Source: Parcubacteria group bacterium (GTDB taxonomy: Bacteria; Patescibacteriota; Minisyncoccia; Minisyncoccales; CG1-02-41-26). Taken from it: DNA of 28,855 bases. The DNA lies in contig JABMPZ010000093.1 in assembly GCA_013203565.1 (NCBI GenBank), positions 1 to 28,855 of the forward strand, in the 5' to 3' direction. The notes beneath the pieces are model-generated. The model ran no database searches. It was not told the origin of the DNA and saw nothing but the letters and a program-made list of their open reading frames with translations. Below are positions 1-8,212 of this stretch, piece by piece (position 1 is the first letter of the stretch; every line of letters begins with the position of its first letter). The translations under genes were made by a program, and so were the position numbers.

Positions 1-1275
1 GGTGTTTATAGTATGGGAGATTATTTAGTTGGAGGTGAAATAGGTCTTTTTGATAATTCAAGAACAATTTTCCCAGAGCATAACTTTTTTCCTGCTGAAA
101 CTCGTATTATATTTGAGAAAAGAGGTTGGAAAACTATTACTGCATTTCAAACAAGGAATATACCACATCAAGGGCATGAGTTTTTACAGAAAAAAGCGCT
201 TGAACAAACAGATGGTTTGTTTATACAGCCCGTAATAGGGGAGAAAAAACTTGCTGACTTCAAAGACGAGTATATTTTAACCTCGTATGAGATTTTAATT
301 GACAAGTATTATCCAAAGCAAAAGGTTCTGCTCGGCATATTGCCATTAAAGATGAGGTATGCTGGTCCGAGAGAGGCAGTTTTTCACGCTTTAATCAGAA
401 AAAACTTTGGTTGCACACATTTTATTGTAGGAAGAGACCATGCTGGAGTCGGTGGTTACTATCCGCCGTTTGCTGCTCAAGAGATTTTTGATACATTCAA
501 AAAAGATGAGATTGGTATTGAAATTTTCAAATATCCTGAAGTTATTTTTTGTAATGAAGAAAAAAAACACTTATTTATTACTGACTGCCCACATAAAGAA
601 GAAAACAAATTGTCTTTTTCCGGGACTAAATTACGAGAGCATATAAAAAACAATGAATTACCTCCTGAATATATTATTAGACCAGAGGTTTTTAATATGA
701 TTTCTCAAAGCCATAACTCATTAGTTGATGATGTGTATAAAAATAATACAAAGAAACAGGGTTTTGTTCTTTGGTTTACTGGATTATCTCAATCAGGGAA
801 AACAACAATAGCTGATGGAGTATTTAAGATATTAGAAAAAAAAGGACTTAAACTTGAGAGGTTAGACGGGGATATTGTAAGAGAATCATTGAGTTCTGAC
901 CTTGGCTTTACACATAAAGACAGGCAAGAGAATATAAAAAGAGTGGCTTTTATGTCAAAGCTTTTAAGTAGAAATGGAGTTGGTGTTATTGCTTCTTTTA
1001 TATCTCCGTATAAAGAAATGAGGGAGAAAGTAAGACAACAAGTTGCCAATTTTATAGAGGTTTATACTAATGCACCTTTGGAAGTTTGTGAGGCAAGAGA
1101 TACAAAAGGACTTTATGCAAAAGCCAGAAAAGGAGAAATACAAAACTTTACTGGCATTTCCGACCCTTATGAAGCTCCAGAAAATCCAGAGATTGAATTA
1201 TTCACTAATAGAGAAACATTAGAAGAAAATATTGATGAAGTAATTAAGTATTTGGAGCAGAATAATCTTGTTTAA
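1..1275 (+). CDS. sat/cysC: Bifunctional ATP sulfurylase / APS kinase (5'-truncated by window edge)
   Basis: The protein makes PAPS in two steps: sulfate plus ATP gives APS, which is then phosphorylated at the 3' position. The frame is open to base 1, and the ATG at 13 falls inside a conserved stretch (GDYLVGG, the end of the sulfurylase PUA-like domain), so the true start lies upstream. Counting from that ATG, the sulfurylase signatures are QTRNIPHQGHE (46-56) and GRDHAG (140-145). The APS kinase half has the P-loop GLSQSGKTT (257-265), LDGD (284-287), a DLGF..DRxENI segment, ISPY and the C-terminal GLYAKARKGEI and DPYEAPENPEI blocks. The P-loop has Gln where Gly or Ser is usual. The last 32 nt overlap the minus-strand gene tail to tail. 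With the sulfotransferase at 2441 and the PAP phosphatase at 27968, it points to sulfation of a polymer rather than cysteine synthesis, as no APS/PAPS reductase is present. Confidence 0.95.
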   Translation, partial: GVYSMGDYLVGGEIGLFDNSRTIFPEHNFFPAETRIIFEKRGWKTITAFQTRNIPHQGHEFLQKKALEQTDGLFIQPVIGEKKLADFKDEYILTSYEILIDKYYPKQKVLLGILPLKMRYAGPREAVFHALIRKNFGCTHFIVGRDHAGVGGYYPPFAAQEIFDTFKKDEIGIEIFKYPEVIFCNEEKKHLFITDCPHKEENKLSFSGTKLREHIKNNELPPEYIIRPEVFNMISQSHNSLVDDVYKNNTKKQGFVLWFTGLSQSGKTTIADGVFKILEKKGLKLERLDGDIVRESLSSDLGFTHKDRQENIKRVAFMSKLLSRNGVGVIASFISPYKEMREKVRQQVANFIEVYTNAPLEVCEARDTKGLYAKARKGEIQNFTGISDPYEAPENPEIELFTNRETLEENIDEVIKYLEQNNLV

Positions 1276-2401
1276 CTTTTCGTTTGATTGTCTGCAACAT
1301 AAAGAAACATAATAGAATTACTAAAGGTATTATAGGGAGAGTATAGCGCGGATACGGAAACAGCACAGAATGCAAAGCCCAAAAATAGGCAATAAAGAGC
1401 CAAAGTAAAAGGATTTTTTTCTTTTTTATAAACTTTAAAGATAAGAAAGATAAAGCCAGCATAAGCAGAAACACGATTTTATAAATTAAAATCAAATAAA
1501 GCGCTGAAGGGTATTTTTGTGTTAAACGTTTAGCTTGTGTTCCTCCAGCTCCGGGTTTCCAAAAAAGATAGATATTTTGCAAACGAGAGACAATAATTTT
1601 ACCTAAAGTTGCTTCCCCTGGCTTTAATTTTTCTGTTTCTATGCTGAAATAGTCTATTTCTACAAAGGCCTTTTGAGTCACATTATGGAAGCCGGAACGG
1701 ATGGGTAGTAATTTGTTTAGTTCAACGTAATTTCTTATGGTCCAAGGTATAAGAGTTGCAAGAAAGATAAGAATTAAAAAACTAAGCTTAAGGAGTTGAG
1801 TTTTTTTTCTGAATTTTTTGAATAAAATCACAAAACCACCACATAACCAAATAGGCAGAAATAAAGCTGAAGGTCTTGTTAAAGTTGCTATTCCTAATGT
1901 TCCGCCTATGGCAGCGGCATTTAGATATTGGGGATTTTTTTGAAAACGTAAAACAAGATATACTAATAAAATCAGCATAAAGCTGAAAACAATTTCTGTG
2001 AGCAGTAAATTAGAGTAAAGTAAAAAATAAGGCCAAAGCACTACAATTATTGATGCAGATAAAGCTAAAACAAAAGATAGGTTTAAGAAATTTTTGGCAA
2101 TGAAGTAAACAAATAGACTGATTAGCCCTAAAATCAATATTTGGATGATTTTAACATAAGTATAATTGTGTCCGAAAACAACATAAATACCAGACAGAAA
2201 AAACGGATACACAGGCGCTCCGTCAGCAGATGAACCATATTCAGTGAATCCATTGCCTTGAGACAAATTTACTGCTGTGTTATCATATGACAAGGCGTCT
2301 TGCGTTACCCCAAAGTCAGGCACAAATTTTAGCCAAATTCCACCTGCTAAAGAAACAAGAATAAATATTGAAACTAAGGCGATTATATCTTTTTTAAGCA
2401 T
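1244..2401 (-). CDS. GT-C (GT39/ArnT-like) membrane glycosyltransferase, copy A
   Basis: A polytopic membrane protein of 385 aa with an N-terminal transmembrane helix followed by an extracytoplasmic loop carrying Asp35 and Asp40 and the sequence NLSQGNGF. This is the layout of GT-C enzymes of the PMT/ArnT type, which use polyprenyl-phosphate sugars. Further helices follow, with TRP (LTRPSALFLP), PWTIRNY and NIYLFW motifs and a late PYPRYTLP loop. The frame stays open upstream to 2521, but those extra 40 residues would run into the sulfotransferase gene, and the ATG at 2401 starts a normal hydrophobic N-terminus. It is a clear paralogue of the gene at 9171-10352; the two share an identical 22-nt stretch (2015-2036 and 9915-9936) coding for WPYFLLYS. 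Its 3' end overlaps the ATP sulfurylase gene by 32 nt. Donor and acceptor are unknown; the GT2 at 5337 could supply a lipid-linked donor. Confidence 0.82.
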   Translation of the reverse strand: MLKKDIIALVSIFILVSLAGGIWLKFVPDFGVTQDALSYDNTAVNLSQGNGFTEYGSSADGAPVYPFFLSGIYVVFGHNYTYVKIIQILILGLISLFVYFIAKNFLNLSFVLALSASIIVVLWPYFLLYSNLLLTEIVFSFMLILLVYLVLRFQKNPQYLNAAAIGGTLGIATLTRPSALFLPIWLCGGFVILFKKFRKKTQLLKLSFLILIFLATLIPWTIRNYVELNKLLPIRSGFHNVTQKAFVEIDYFSIETEKLKPGEATLGKIIVSRLQNIYLFWKPGAGGTQAKRLTQKYPSALYLILIYKIVFLLMLALSFLSLKFIKKKKILLLWLFIAYFWALHSVLFPYPRYTLPIIPLVILLCFFMLQTIKRKVKQDYSAPNT

Positions 2402-2416
2402 ATATTTTAATTCTTC

Positions 2417-2426
2417 TATTATAACA
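2417..2426. promoter_or_regulatory. Overlapping divergent -10 elements between GT-C copy A and the sulfotransferase
   Basis: On the minus strand, TGT followed by TATAAT (2426 down to 2418) is a consensus extended -10 about 16 nt upstream of the ATG at 2401. On the plus strand, TATTAT (2417-2422) is a 5/6 match about 18 nt upstream of the ATG at 2441, with a poor -35 (TTAAGC) 17 nt before it. The two -10 hexamers occupy the same bases, so the polymerases would compete. The predicted leaders are about 10 nt, too short for a normal Shine-Dalgarno. Confidence 0.5.
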
Positions 2427-2440
2427 AAAAATAATACAAA

Positions 2441-3319
2441 ATGAAAAGAAACGTTGATTTTATTGGTATTGGCGCTCCAAGGTCCGGTACCACATGGCTC
2501 TTTACCTGCTTTAAGGAGCATCCGGAAATTTGTATGTCTAATATTAAAGAAACAAATTTCTTTACTGATTTTTTGGTATCAGCAAAAAACAGAAACATTA
2601 AAAAGTATGAGAGATTCTTTAGTCATTGCGCTGACGGCGCAGTGATTGGAGAATTCTCCCCACACTATTTATCTGATGAAAAAGCCCCCTTTCTTATTAA
2701 AAAGAATTTTCCTAATGTGAAATTGATTGCTTGTTTTAGGAACCCTGTTGAACAGCTTTACTCTTACTATCGCTTTACTAAGCAAAGAGGCAGGCATAGT
2801 TTCCAAAGCTTTGAGGAGTTTTTAGAGAAAGAAGATTTTGGAGCAAAGAAAAAAGTTCTTTATTATGTCAACTTGAAAAAATGGCTTCATGTTTTTTCAA
2901 GAGAACAGATTTTAATTTTAATTTATAAAGACATTTCAGAAAATCCCAAGCATGTTCTTAGGCAAACATTTGAATTCTTAAATGTTGATAAAAATTTTAT
3001 TCCTTCAAAAGCCAATGAAAAAGTAAATCCAAGCGGTGAATTTAAGGGGTGGTTTTTATCGCGGCTTGCCTACAAGATAATATATTTTTTACAAGGTAGG
3101 GCACGGGGAGATAAGGTGATTGCATGGTTGTTGAGATCGAGAATAAAAGTATTATTTGATAGAGCCATGCAGTCATCCACAAAACAAAAAAAACAACCAA
3201 GCGCTACTCAAGAGCCAATCAGCCCTTCAATAAGAAAAAAATTGCAAAAAATGTATGAAGAAGACATAAAAGGAATAGAGAGTTTAATCAATAGGGATTT
3301 GAGTTTTTGGAGGCAATAA
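2441..3319 (+). CDS. PAPS-dependent sulfotransferase
   Basis: It transfers sulfate from PAPS to a hydroxyl or amine of an acceptor, probably a sugar of the glycan made by this locus. The 5'-phosphosulfate-binding loop GAPRSGTTWL is at residues 11-20. The EFSPHYL block (71-77) resembles carbohydrate sulfotransferases of the heparan N-sulfotransferase group. The 3'-phosphate-binding segment is CFRNPVEQLYSYYR (98-111), with Arg100 and Ser108 in the expected places; Asn replaces the more common Asp in RDP. At 292 aa it has normal length for a soluble bacterial member and shows no signal peptide, so it should act in the cytoplasm, before export. It is transcribed away from the GT-C gene through a 39-nt divergent spacer. 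The acceptor cannot be told from sequence. Confidence 0.92.
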   Translation: MKRNVDFIGIGAPRSGTTWLFTCFKEHPEICMSNIKETNFFTDFLVSAKNRNIKKYERFFSHCADGAVIGEFSPHYLSDEKAPFLIKKNFPNVKLIACFRNPVEQLYSYYRFTKQRGRHSFQSFEEFLEKEDFGAKKKVLYYVNLKKWLHVFSREQILILIYKDISENPKHVLRQTFEFLNVDKNFIPSKANEKVNPSGEFKGWFLSRLAYKIIYFLQGRARGDKVIAWLLRSRIKVLFDRAMQSSTKQKKQPSATQEPISPSIRKKLQKMYEEDIKGIESLINRDLSFWRQ

Positions 3320-3368
3320 GGTAATATGAAAGTGAGCGCCAGTTTATTTATAAGGCTTATTATTTTTT

Positions 3369-5324
3369 ATGTGCGGTATTTTTGGAATTGCAACAAATAA
3401 AAACTCAGGTTTTTCTTCGGAATTGCTGAAAGATTCAGCAGATAAATTATTTCGTTTTTCAGAGTCCCGAGGTAAAGAGGCATCTGGGGTTGCTTTGTTT
3501 AGACAAGGCAAAATTCAAATATATAAAAGACCTGAACCAGCTTCTCGTTTAATTAAAAGTAAAGAGTATGGAGATTTATTTAGGTCTCCTGCTTCAACGT
3601 TGTCGGATATCAGTGCTTTGATAGGCCACGCCAGATTGGTAACCAATGGGGCGCTGGAAGATAACAGAAATAATCAGCCAGTGGTAAAGCAGGGGATAGC
3701 AGCCGTGCATAACGGCATTATAGTGAATGATAATGAGATTTGGGAAGCATTTAGCCAATTAAAAAGAGAGTATGAAGTGGATACAGAAGTAATGTTAGCT
3801 TTATTAGAAATGTTTCTCAGCAAGGGTAGTTCTGTATCTGATTCTTTTCAGGATGTTTTTAGTATTATCAAGGGCGCTGCTTCAGTGGCATTATTGTTTG
3901 AGAAAAAAAGTAAGATGGTATTAGCCACTAATACCGGCTCTCTTTATGTTTGCTGGAGCCGAAATAAAGATGTATTGTTTTTTGCTTCCGAGCTTTACAT
4001 TTTAAAGAAGTTTTTAAAATGGAGAAAATTAAAATTTTTAGGGCCTTGCAAAATATCACAAGTTAAACCTATGTCCGGCTTGGTAATTGATTTAGAGGAT
4101 TTAGGCGCTAAGCAGTTTTTCATGAAAAAAACCAAGTTTTCAGAAGTGGCGGAAAGAACAGTACAGCCCAAGTCTTCAGAAGTTATCAGGGCTCTTGTGC
4201 CTAAAAGCTTAATTATTGATAACCAGAGCCAGGTGGCTGGATTAAAACGTTGCTCTCGTTGTATTTTGCCTGAAACAATGCCTTTTATTGATTTTGATAA
4301 TCAAGGAGTTTGTAATTATTGCCGTGAATACAAGAAGGTGAAGCTGAAGGGTAAGGAGGCATTGGAAAAAGTTCTTGCTGGTTATAGAGCCAATACAGAA
4401 AAGCTTAATGTCATAGTACCCTTAAGCGGCGGAAGGGATTCTTGCTTTACACTTCATTATGCAAAAAATATTTTAGGGCTATCTCCAATTGCATATACTT
4501 ATGATTGGGGCATGGTAACCGATTTAGCCAGAAGGAATCAAGCCAGGATTTGCGGACAATTAGGCGTGGAGCATATTTTAGTTTCGGCTGACATAAGAAA
4601 GAAACGGGAGAACATCAGGAAAAATGTTTCAGCTTGGCTTAAAAAGCCCAATTTAGGTACAGTGCCACTTTTTATGGCAGGGGATAAGCAGTATTTTTAC
4701 TATGCTAATCAGCTTAGTAAGCAAACAAATATAAAGTTGATACTTTTTGGTTCTAACCCTTATGAAAAAACTGATTTCAAGTATGGCTTTTGTAAAGTAA
4801 AGCAAGGCACGGTATCCGAGAAACAAACAAAGCATGCTGTTATTTCAAACATAAATAAATTCAAGATAGCTTTTTATTATACGAGCCAGTTTTTCCGAAA
4901 CCCAGCTTATTTAAATAGTTCTCTTTTGGATACTTTTACTGGTTATCTTTCTTATTATTTTATTCCACATAATTATCTACTTTTCTACAGATATAGGCGG
5001 TGGGATGAAAAAGAAGTGGTTTCAACACTGTTAGAACAATATAATTGGGAATTATCTGAGGATACTAAAGACACCTGGCGCATAGGGGACGGCACTGCTC
5101 CTTTTTATAATTACATTTATTATACAATTGCTGGTTTTACTGAAAATGATACTTTTAGGTCTAATCAGATAAGAGAAGGGGTGATAACAAGAGATGAGGC
5201 CTTGAAAGCAGTAAAAGAAAGTAATCAGCCAAGATATCCGTCAATCAAATGGTATTGCGATACTATAGGTATTGACTTTGAGGAAACTTTGAAGATAATT
5301 AACTCAGTTCCACGTTTGTATTAA
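3369..5324 (+). CDS. Class II glutaminase fused to PP-loop N-acetyl-sugar amidotransferase (WbpG/PseA/LegG type)
   Basis: This 651-aa protein has two halves. Residues 1 to about 240 are an Ntn class II glutaminase: MCGIFGI (Cys2 nucleophile, which fixes the start), GHARLVTNG (86-94), HNGII (114-118) and DTE (138-140). Residues from about 290 resemble the sugar amidotransferases that turn an N-acetyl group into an acetamidino group: a four-Cys zinc knuckle (Cys295, 298, 315, 318) and the ATP pyrophosphatase loop SGGRDS (353-358). In the families I know (WbpG, PseA, LegG) the synthase is a separate protein, and WbpG is paired with HisH/HisF-like subunits. Here a different glutaminase fold is fused in cis and no HisH/HisF-like gene is visible. 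The likely role is amidination of the nonulosonate made by the 19178-24131 cassette or of a related sugar. The substrate is inferred; an asparagine-synthase-like role is less likely given the zinc knuckle. Confidence 0.85.
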   Translation: MCGIFGIATNKNSGFSSELLKDSADKLFRFSESRGKEASGVALFRQGKIQIYKRPEPASRLIKSKEYGDLFRSPASTLSDISALIGHARLVTNGALEDNRNNQPVVKQGIAAVHNGIIVNDNEIWEAFSQLKREYEVDTEVMLALLEMFLSKGSSVSDSFQDVFSIIKGAASVALLFEKKSKMVLATNTGSLYVCWSRNKDVLFFASELYILKKFLKWRKLKFLGPCKISQVKPMSGLVIDLEDLGAKQFFMKKTKFSEVAERTVQPKSSEVIRALVPKSLIIDNQSQVAGLKRCSRCILPETMPFIDFDNQGVCNYCREYKKVKLKGKEALEKVLAGYRANTEKLNVIVPLSGGRDSCFTLHYAKNILGLSPIAYTYDWGMVTDLARRNQARICGQLGVEHILVSADIRKKRENIRKNVSAWLKKPNLGTVPLFMAGDKQYFYYANQLSKQTNIKLILFGSNPYEKTDFKYGFCKVKQGTVSEKQTKHAVISNINKFKIAFYYTSQFFRNPAYLNSSLLDTFTGYLSYYFIPHNYLLFYRYRRWDEKEVVSTLLEQYNWELSEDTKDTWRIGDGTAPFYNYIYYTIAGFTENDTFRSNQIREGVITRDEALKAVKESNQPRYPSIKWYCDTIGIDFEETLKIINSVPRLY

Positions 5325-5336
5325 TCAGAGAAAAAT

Positions 5337-6308
5337 ATGAAACTTGCTGTTATTATTCCTGCCTATAATGAGCAGGAGACAATTCAATCGGTAATTCAGA
5401 AAATTCCCGTAAAGATTAAAGGGCTTTCTCATCAAGAAGTGATTGTGGTTGATGACGGTTCAACAGACCAAACAGCTCAATTAGCCAGAGAGGCCGTGGC
5501 TTTGGTTGTGTCTCACACTAAAAATCGGGGAGTGGGCGTTGCTTTTACTACTGGTGTTGATGTTGCCCTGCGCCGGGGAGCGGATTTGGTTGTTACCTGC
5601 GATGCCGATAATCAGTTTGACCCGTCTGAAATTCCAAAACTCTTAGAGCCGATTTTAGCTGCACAAGCAGATGTTGTTTTAGGTTCTCGGTTCTCTCCAG
5701 GGTCTGTTCTTTCTGGCATACCAAGAGTTAAACTCTGGGGCAATAAGTTCATGTCTTGGTTTTTGAGCTGGATTTGCAAAGAGAAATTTTCAGATGTTTC
5801 TTGCGGGTTTAGGGCTTATTCCAAGGAGGCGCTTTTATGGACCAATCTTTTTGGGGAATTTACATATACCCACGAGGCGGTCTTGAGCTTAAGCTTTAAA
5901 AACTTGAGGATAAAAGAGGTGCCAATTACAACTCTTTATTTCCCAGAGCGGGTTTCTTCTGTGAGTGGCAACTTGGTTGCTTACGGGTTTAGGTCTTTAA
6001 GGATTATTCTTCAGGCAATTCTTGGCTACCGGCCCTTTAAGTTTTTTGGAACTTTGGGCGGTTTGATTTTCGTAATAGGAGTTTTACTGGATTTGGTGAT
6101 GATGATTATTTTTTGGCAAACCAGCAGTTTTTCTCCGTACAGGTTTATTGGCATTTCTGGGCTGATATTTAATATTGTGGGCATAGCCGCTTTTATTGTT
6201 GGCTTAGCAGCTGGCTTGCTGAATAGGGTTCGTCAGAACCAGGAGAGGATTCTTTATTTTTTAAAAAAGCGGGCTTATTCAGATTCTTCAAATCATTTCT
6301 CCAAATAA
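5337..6308 (+). CDS. GtrB/DPM1-like family 2 glycosyltransferase with C-terminal membrane anchor
   Basis: The N-terminal GT-A domain begins VIIPAYNEQETI (5-16), with VVDDGSTD (37-44) and the metal-binding CDADNQFDP (88-96). After it come a linker with LGSRF and a CGFRAYS motif, then two hydrophobic helices at about 233-258 and 266-290. This is the architecture of polyprenyl-phosphate hexose synthases, which move a sugar from a nucleotide donor to undecaprenyl phosphate on the inner face of the membrane. Such products are the donors for GT-C enzymes, two of which sit in this window (1244 and 9171). It starts 12 nt after the amidotransferase and its stop shares one base with the flippase start (TAATG), so the two are probably co-transcribed. 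Its codons look somewhat more GC-rich than those of the genes around 15000. Confidence 0.87.
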   Translation: MKLAVIIPAYNEQETIQSVIQKIPVKIKGLSHQEVIVVDDGSTDQTAQLAREAVALVVSHTKNRGVGVAFTTGVDVALRRGADLVVTCDADNQFDPSEIPKLLEPILAAQADVVLGSRFSPGSVLSGIPRVKLWGNKFMSWFLSWICKEKFSDVSCGFRAYSKEALLWTNLFGEFTYTHEAVLSLSFKNLRIKEVPITTLYFPERVSSVSGNLVAYGFRSLRIILQAILGYRPFKFFGTLGGLIFVIGVLLDLVMMIIFWQTSSFSPYRFIGISGLIFNIVGIAAFIVGLAAGLLNRVRQNQERILYFLKKRAYSDSSNHFSK

Positions 6309-7591
6309 TGGATTTCTCTCCACGAAAAATTATCTTGGGAAAGTTTGGCAAAGATGTGGCTTGGTATGTGGCTAGTTTAATCACGCTTGCTGTTTGCGGC
6401 GTTGCTTTGAATATACTGATAGCTTGGGTTTACGGGGCAAGTGTACTCGGAGCCTTTAATCAGGTGTATGCTGTTTACATATTATTATCCCAGCTTGCTG
6501 TTTTTGGTATTCATTTTTCTGTATTAAAGAACATTTCGCAATTCAGAGCAGAGAAAGCGCTATGTAGTAAGATTATTTCTTCAGCTCTTGTTATAACATT
6601 GCTGTTGTCTGTGTTAATTATTCTGGTTAGTTTTGGTTTGAGAGGATGGATAGGTGATATTTTACAGAGCCCAATGGTGGCTTCAGGTTTAAAATATGCT
6701 CTGCCTGGGCTTTTGTTTTTTGCCTTAAACAAGGTTTTATTGGCTGTGCTAAATAGTACAAGACAAATGAAAGCATATGCCGTTGGTTTGGGTTTGCGAT
6801 ATGTTCTAATGCTTTGTTTTTTGATTGGCCTTATCTTATTTAAAGCATCAGGCAATATTCTGCCTCTTTTATTTACTGCAAGCGAATGTATATTATTTTT
6901 TTGGCTTCTGTCTTATGTAGGCAGAATTTATCCCTTTGTTGGTTTTTCAAAATGGTCTGGCTGGTTTAAAAAACATTTCCTTTTTGGTTTACGAGCTTTT
7001 GGCGGTGGAGCATTATCAGAAATCAATACAAGGGTTGATGTTTTAATGCTTGGCTTTTTTACAGGTGACTCAATAGTGGGTATTTACAGCTTGGCTGCTA
7101 TATTAGCTGAAGGCCTGCTCCAGCTTACAGTGGCGTTTAGGGCAAATGTCAATCCAATACTCTCCAAGCTTTATTTTGAAAAAGGAGCAAATGAATTGAA
7201 AAAAATTATCAAACAGGGTATTAAAATGTGTTATCCAGTTATGGCAGGAGTTGGTACCTTGGCTATAATAGCTTATCCGCTTCTTATACGTTTGTTCTTG
7301 GGCGCAGATAATGTTTTTATGTTAAGCTGGCCAGTGTTTTTCATTTTAACACTTGGTATTATGGCAAGCGCGGGGTATATGCCTTTTTCGATGCTCTTAA
7401 ATCAAACAGGATTTCCCGGCTCGCAAACTACGCTCAGAGCCTTAGTTTTATTAACTAATATTATTTTAAACTTAGCTCTTATTCCTATTTTAGGAATGTA
7501 TGGAGCAGCCATAGCCACTAGCTTCTCATTTGTTGTGCTTATGGGTTTTTTGAAATTATTTGTAAATCACCAATTAAAAATTAAAATTTAA
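6308..7591 (+). CDS. Wzx-type flippase (MOP superfamily), copy 1
   Basis: A 427-aa protein made almost entirely of hydrophobic segments, with the regular spacing expected of about twelve helices. The N-terminal helix is preceded by a short basic stretch (KIILGKFGKDV). The central segment INTRVDVLMLGFFTGDSIVGIYSLA is typical of polysaccharide exporters of the MOP superfamily, as is the late GMYGAAIATSFSFV. It should move a lipid-linked oligosaccharide across the membrane. It overlaps the preceding GT2 by one base, and the next gene starts one base after its stop. A second, divergent flippase lies on the minus strand at 24827-26074. Confidence 0.88.
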   Translation: MDFSPRKIILGKFGKDVAWYVASLITLAVCGVALNILIAWVYGASVLGAFNQVYAVYILLSQLAVFGIHFSVLKNISQFRAEKALCSKIISSALVITLLLSVLIILVSFGLRGWIGDILQSPMVASGLKYALPGLLFFALNKVLLAVLNSTRQMKAYAVGLGLRYVLMLCFLIGLILFKASGNILPLLFTASECILFFWLLSYVGRIYPFVGFSKWSGWFKKHFLFGLRAFGGGALSEINTRVDVLMLGFFTGDSIVGIYSLAAILAEGLLQLTVAFRANVNPILSKLYFEKGANELKKIIKQGIKMCYPVMAGVGTLAIIAYPLLIRLFLGADNVFMLSWPVFFILTLGIMASAGYMPFSMLLNQTGFPGSQTTLRALVLLTNIILNLALIPILGMYGAAIATSFSFVVLMGFLKLFVNHQLKIKI

Positions 7592-7592
7592 A

Positions 7593-8183
7593 ATGAAAGA
7601 GTTTATACCACATTCTAAATATTCGCAAGCTAATTTTCTTACTCAAAAACTTATTGATGGATTTTATAATAAAGTGAGTAAGTTGGTTTCTAATTTAGAA
7701 GCAAACAAGGTATTAGAGGTTGGTTGCGGGCATGGTTTTTCTACTGCTTACTTAAAACATTTTTTTTCAGGAAAACATTTTGAGGCGTCAGAGCTTTTGC
7801 AAAGTTCTGTAAACAAAGCTCAAAAAATGCATCCTGAAATCAAAATATATCAGGAATCAATTTATGATTTAAAAAGAAAGGAATCTTGTTTTGATTTAAT
7901 TTTAGCGCTTGAGGTTTTAGAGCACCTTGAAGATCCAAAGTTAGCTTTAAGACAAATGCATAGAGTAAGTTCCAGATATTGTTTGGTTTCTGTTCCAAGA
8001 GAGCCATTGTGGAGAATTTTTAATATGTGCCGTTTGAAATATGTCAGAAGCGCGGGAAACACACCAGGACATTTGAATCATTGGTCTAAAAAAGATTTTA
8101 TCAGGTTTGCTGACGATTACTTTTCAATTGAGGAAATAGCCCTCCCTCTGCCTTGGATGATATTTTTAATGAAAAAAAGATAA
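7593..8183 (+). CDS. Class I SAM-dependent methyltransferase
   Basis: A 196-aa protein with the SAM-binding motif VLEVGCGHG (40-48) and a motif IV region LALEVLEHLEDP, followed by a conserved CLVSVPREP strand. It is of the UbiE/COQ5-like class used for small molecules. The acceptor is not apparent; the position between a flippase gene and an FkbM gene suggests methylation of a sugar or a glycan end. It begins one base after the flippase stop and is short for the class, with a compact C-terminal region after the GHLNHWSKKDF motif. Confidence 0.82.
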   Translation: MKEFIPHSKYSQANFLTQKLIDGFYNKVSKLVSNLEANKVLEVGCGHGFSTAYLKHFFSGKHFEASELLQSSVNKAQKMHPEIKIYQESIYDLKRKESCFDLILALEVLEHLEDPKLALRQMHRVSSRYCLVSVPREPLWRIFNMCRLKYVRSAGNTPGHLNHWSKKDFIRFADDYFSIEEIALPLPWMIFLMKKR

Positions 8184-8212
8184 TTTTCAAAGCAAATCAA
8201 AATTCGCATTTT

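Noticed and set aside
560..567. A8 tract in ATP sulfurylase (and T8 at 7760-7767) as coding phase-variation sites
   Set aside because: Runs of eight are common in DNA this AT-rich, and both frames are intact.
6511..6855. A 114-aa minus-strand reading frame
   Set aside because: It lies wholly antisense to the flippase gene and has no recognisable domain.
8153..8212. Upstream TTG start for the FkbM gene
   Set aside because: It would overlap the previous gene by 31 nt, while ATG 8213 gives a normal gap and N-terminus. For the same kind of reason I rejected TTG 26767 and GTG 27914.
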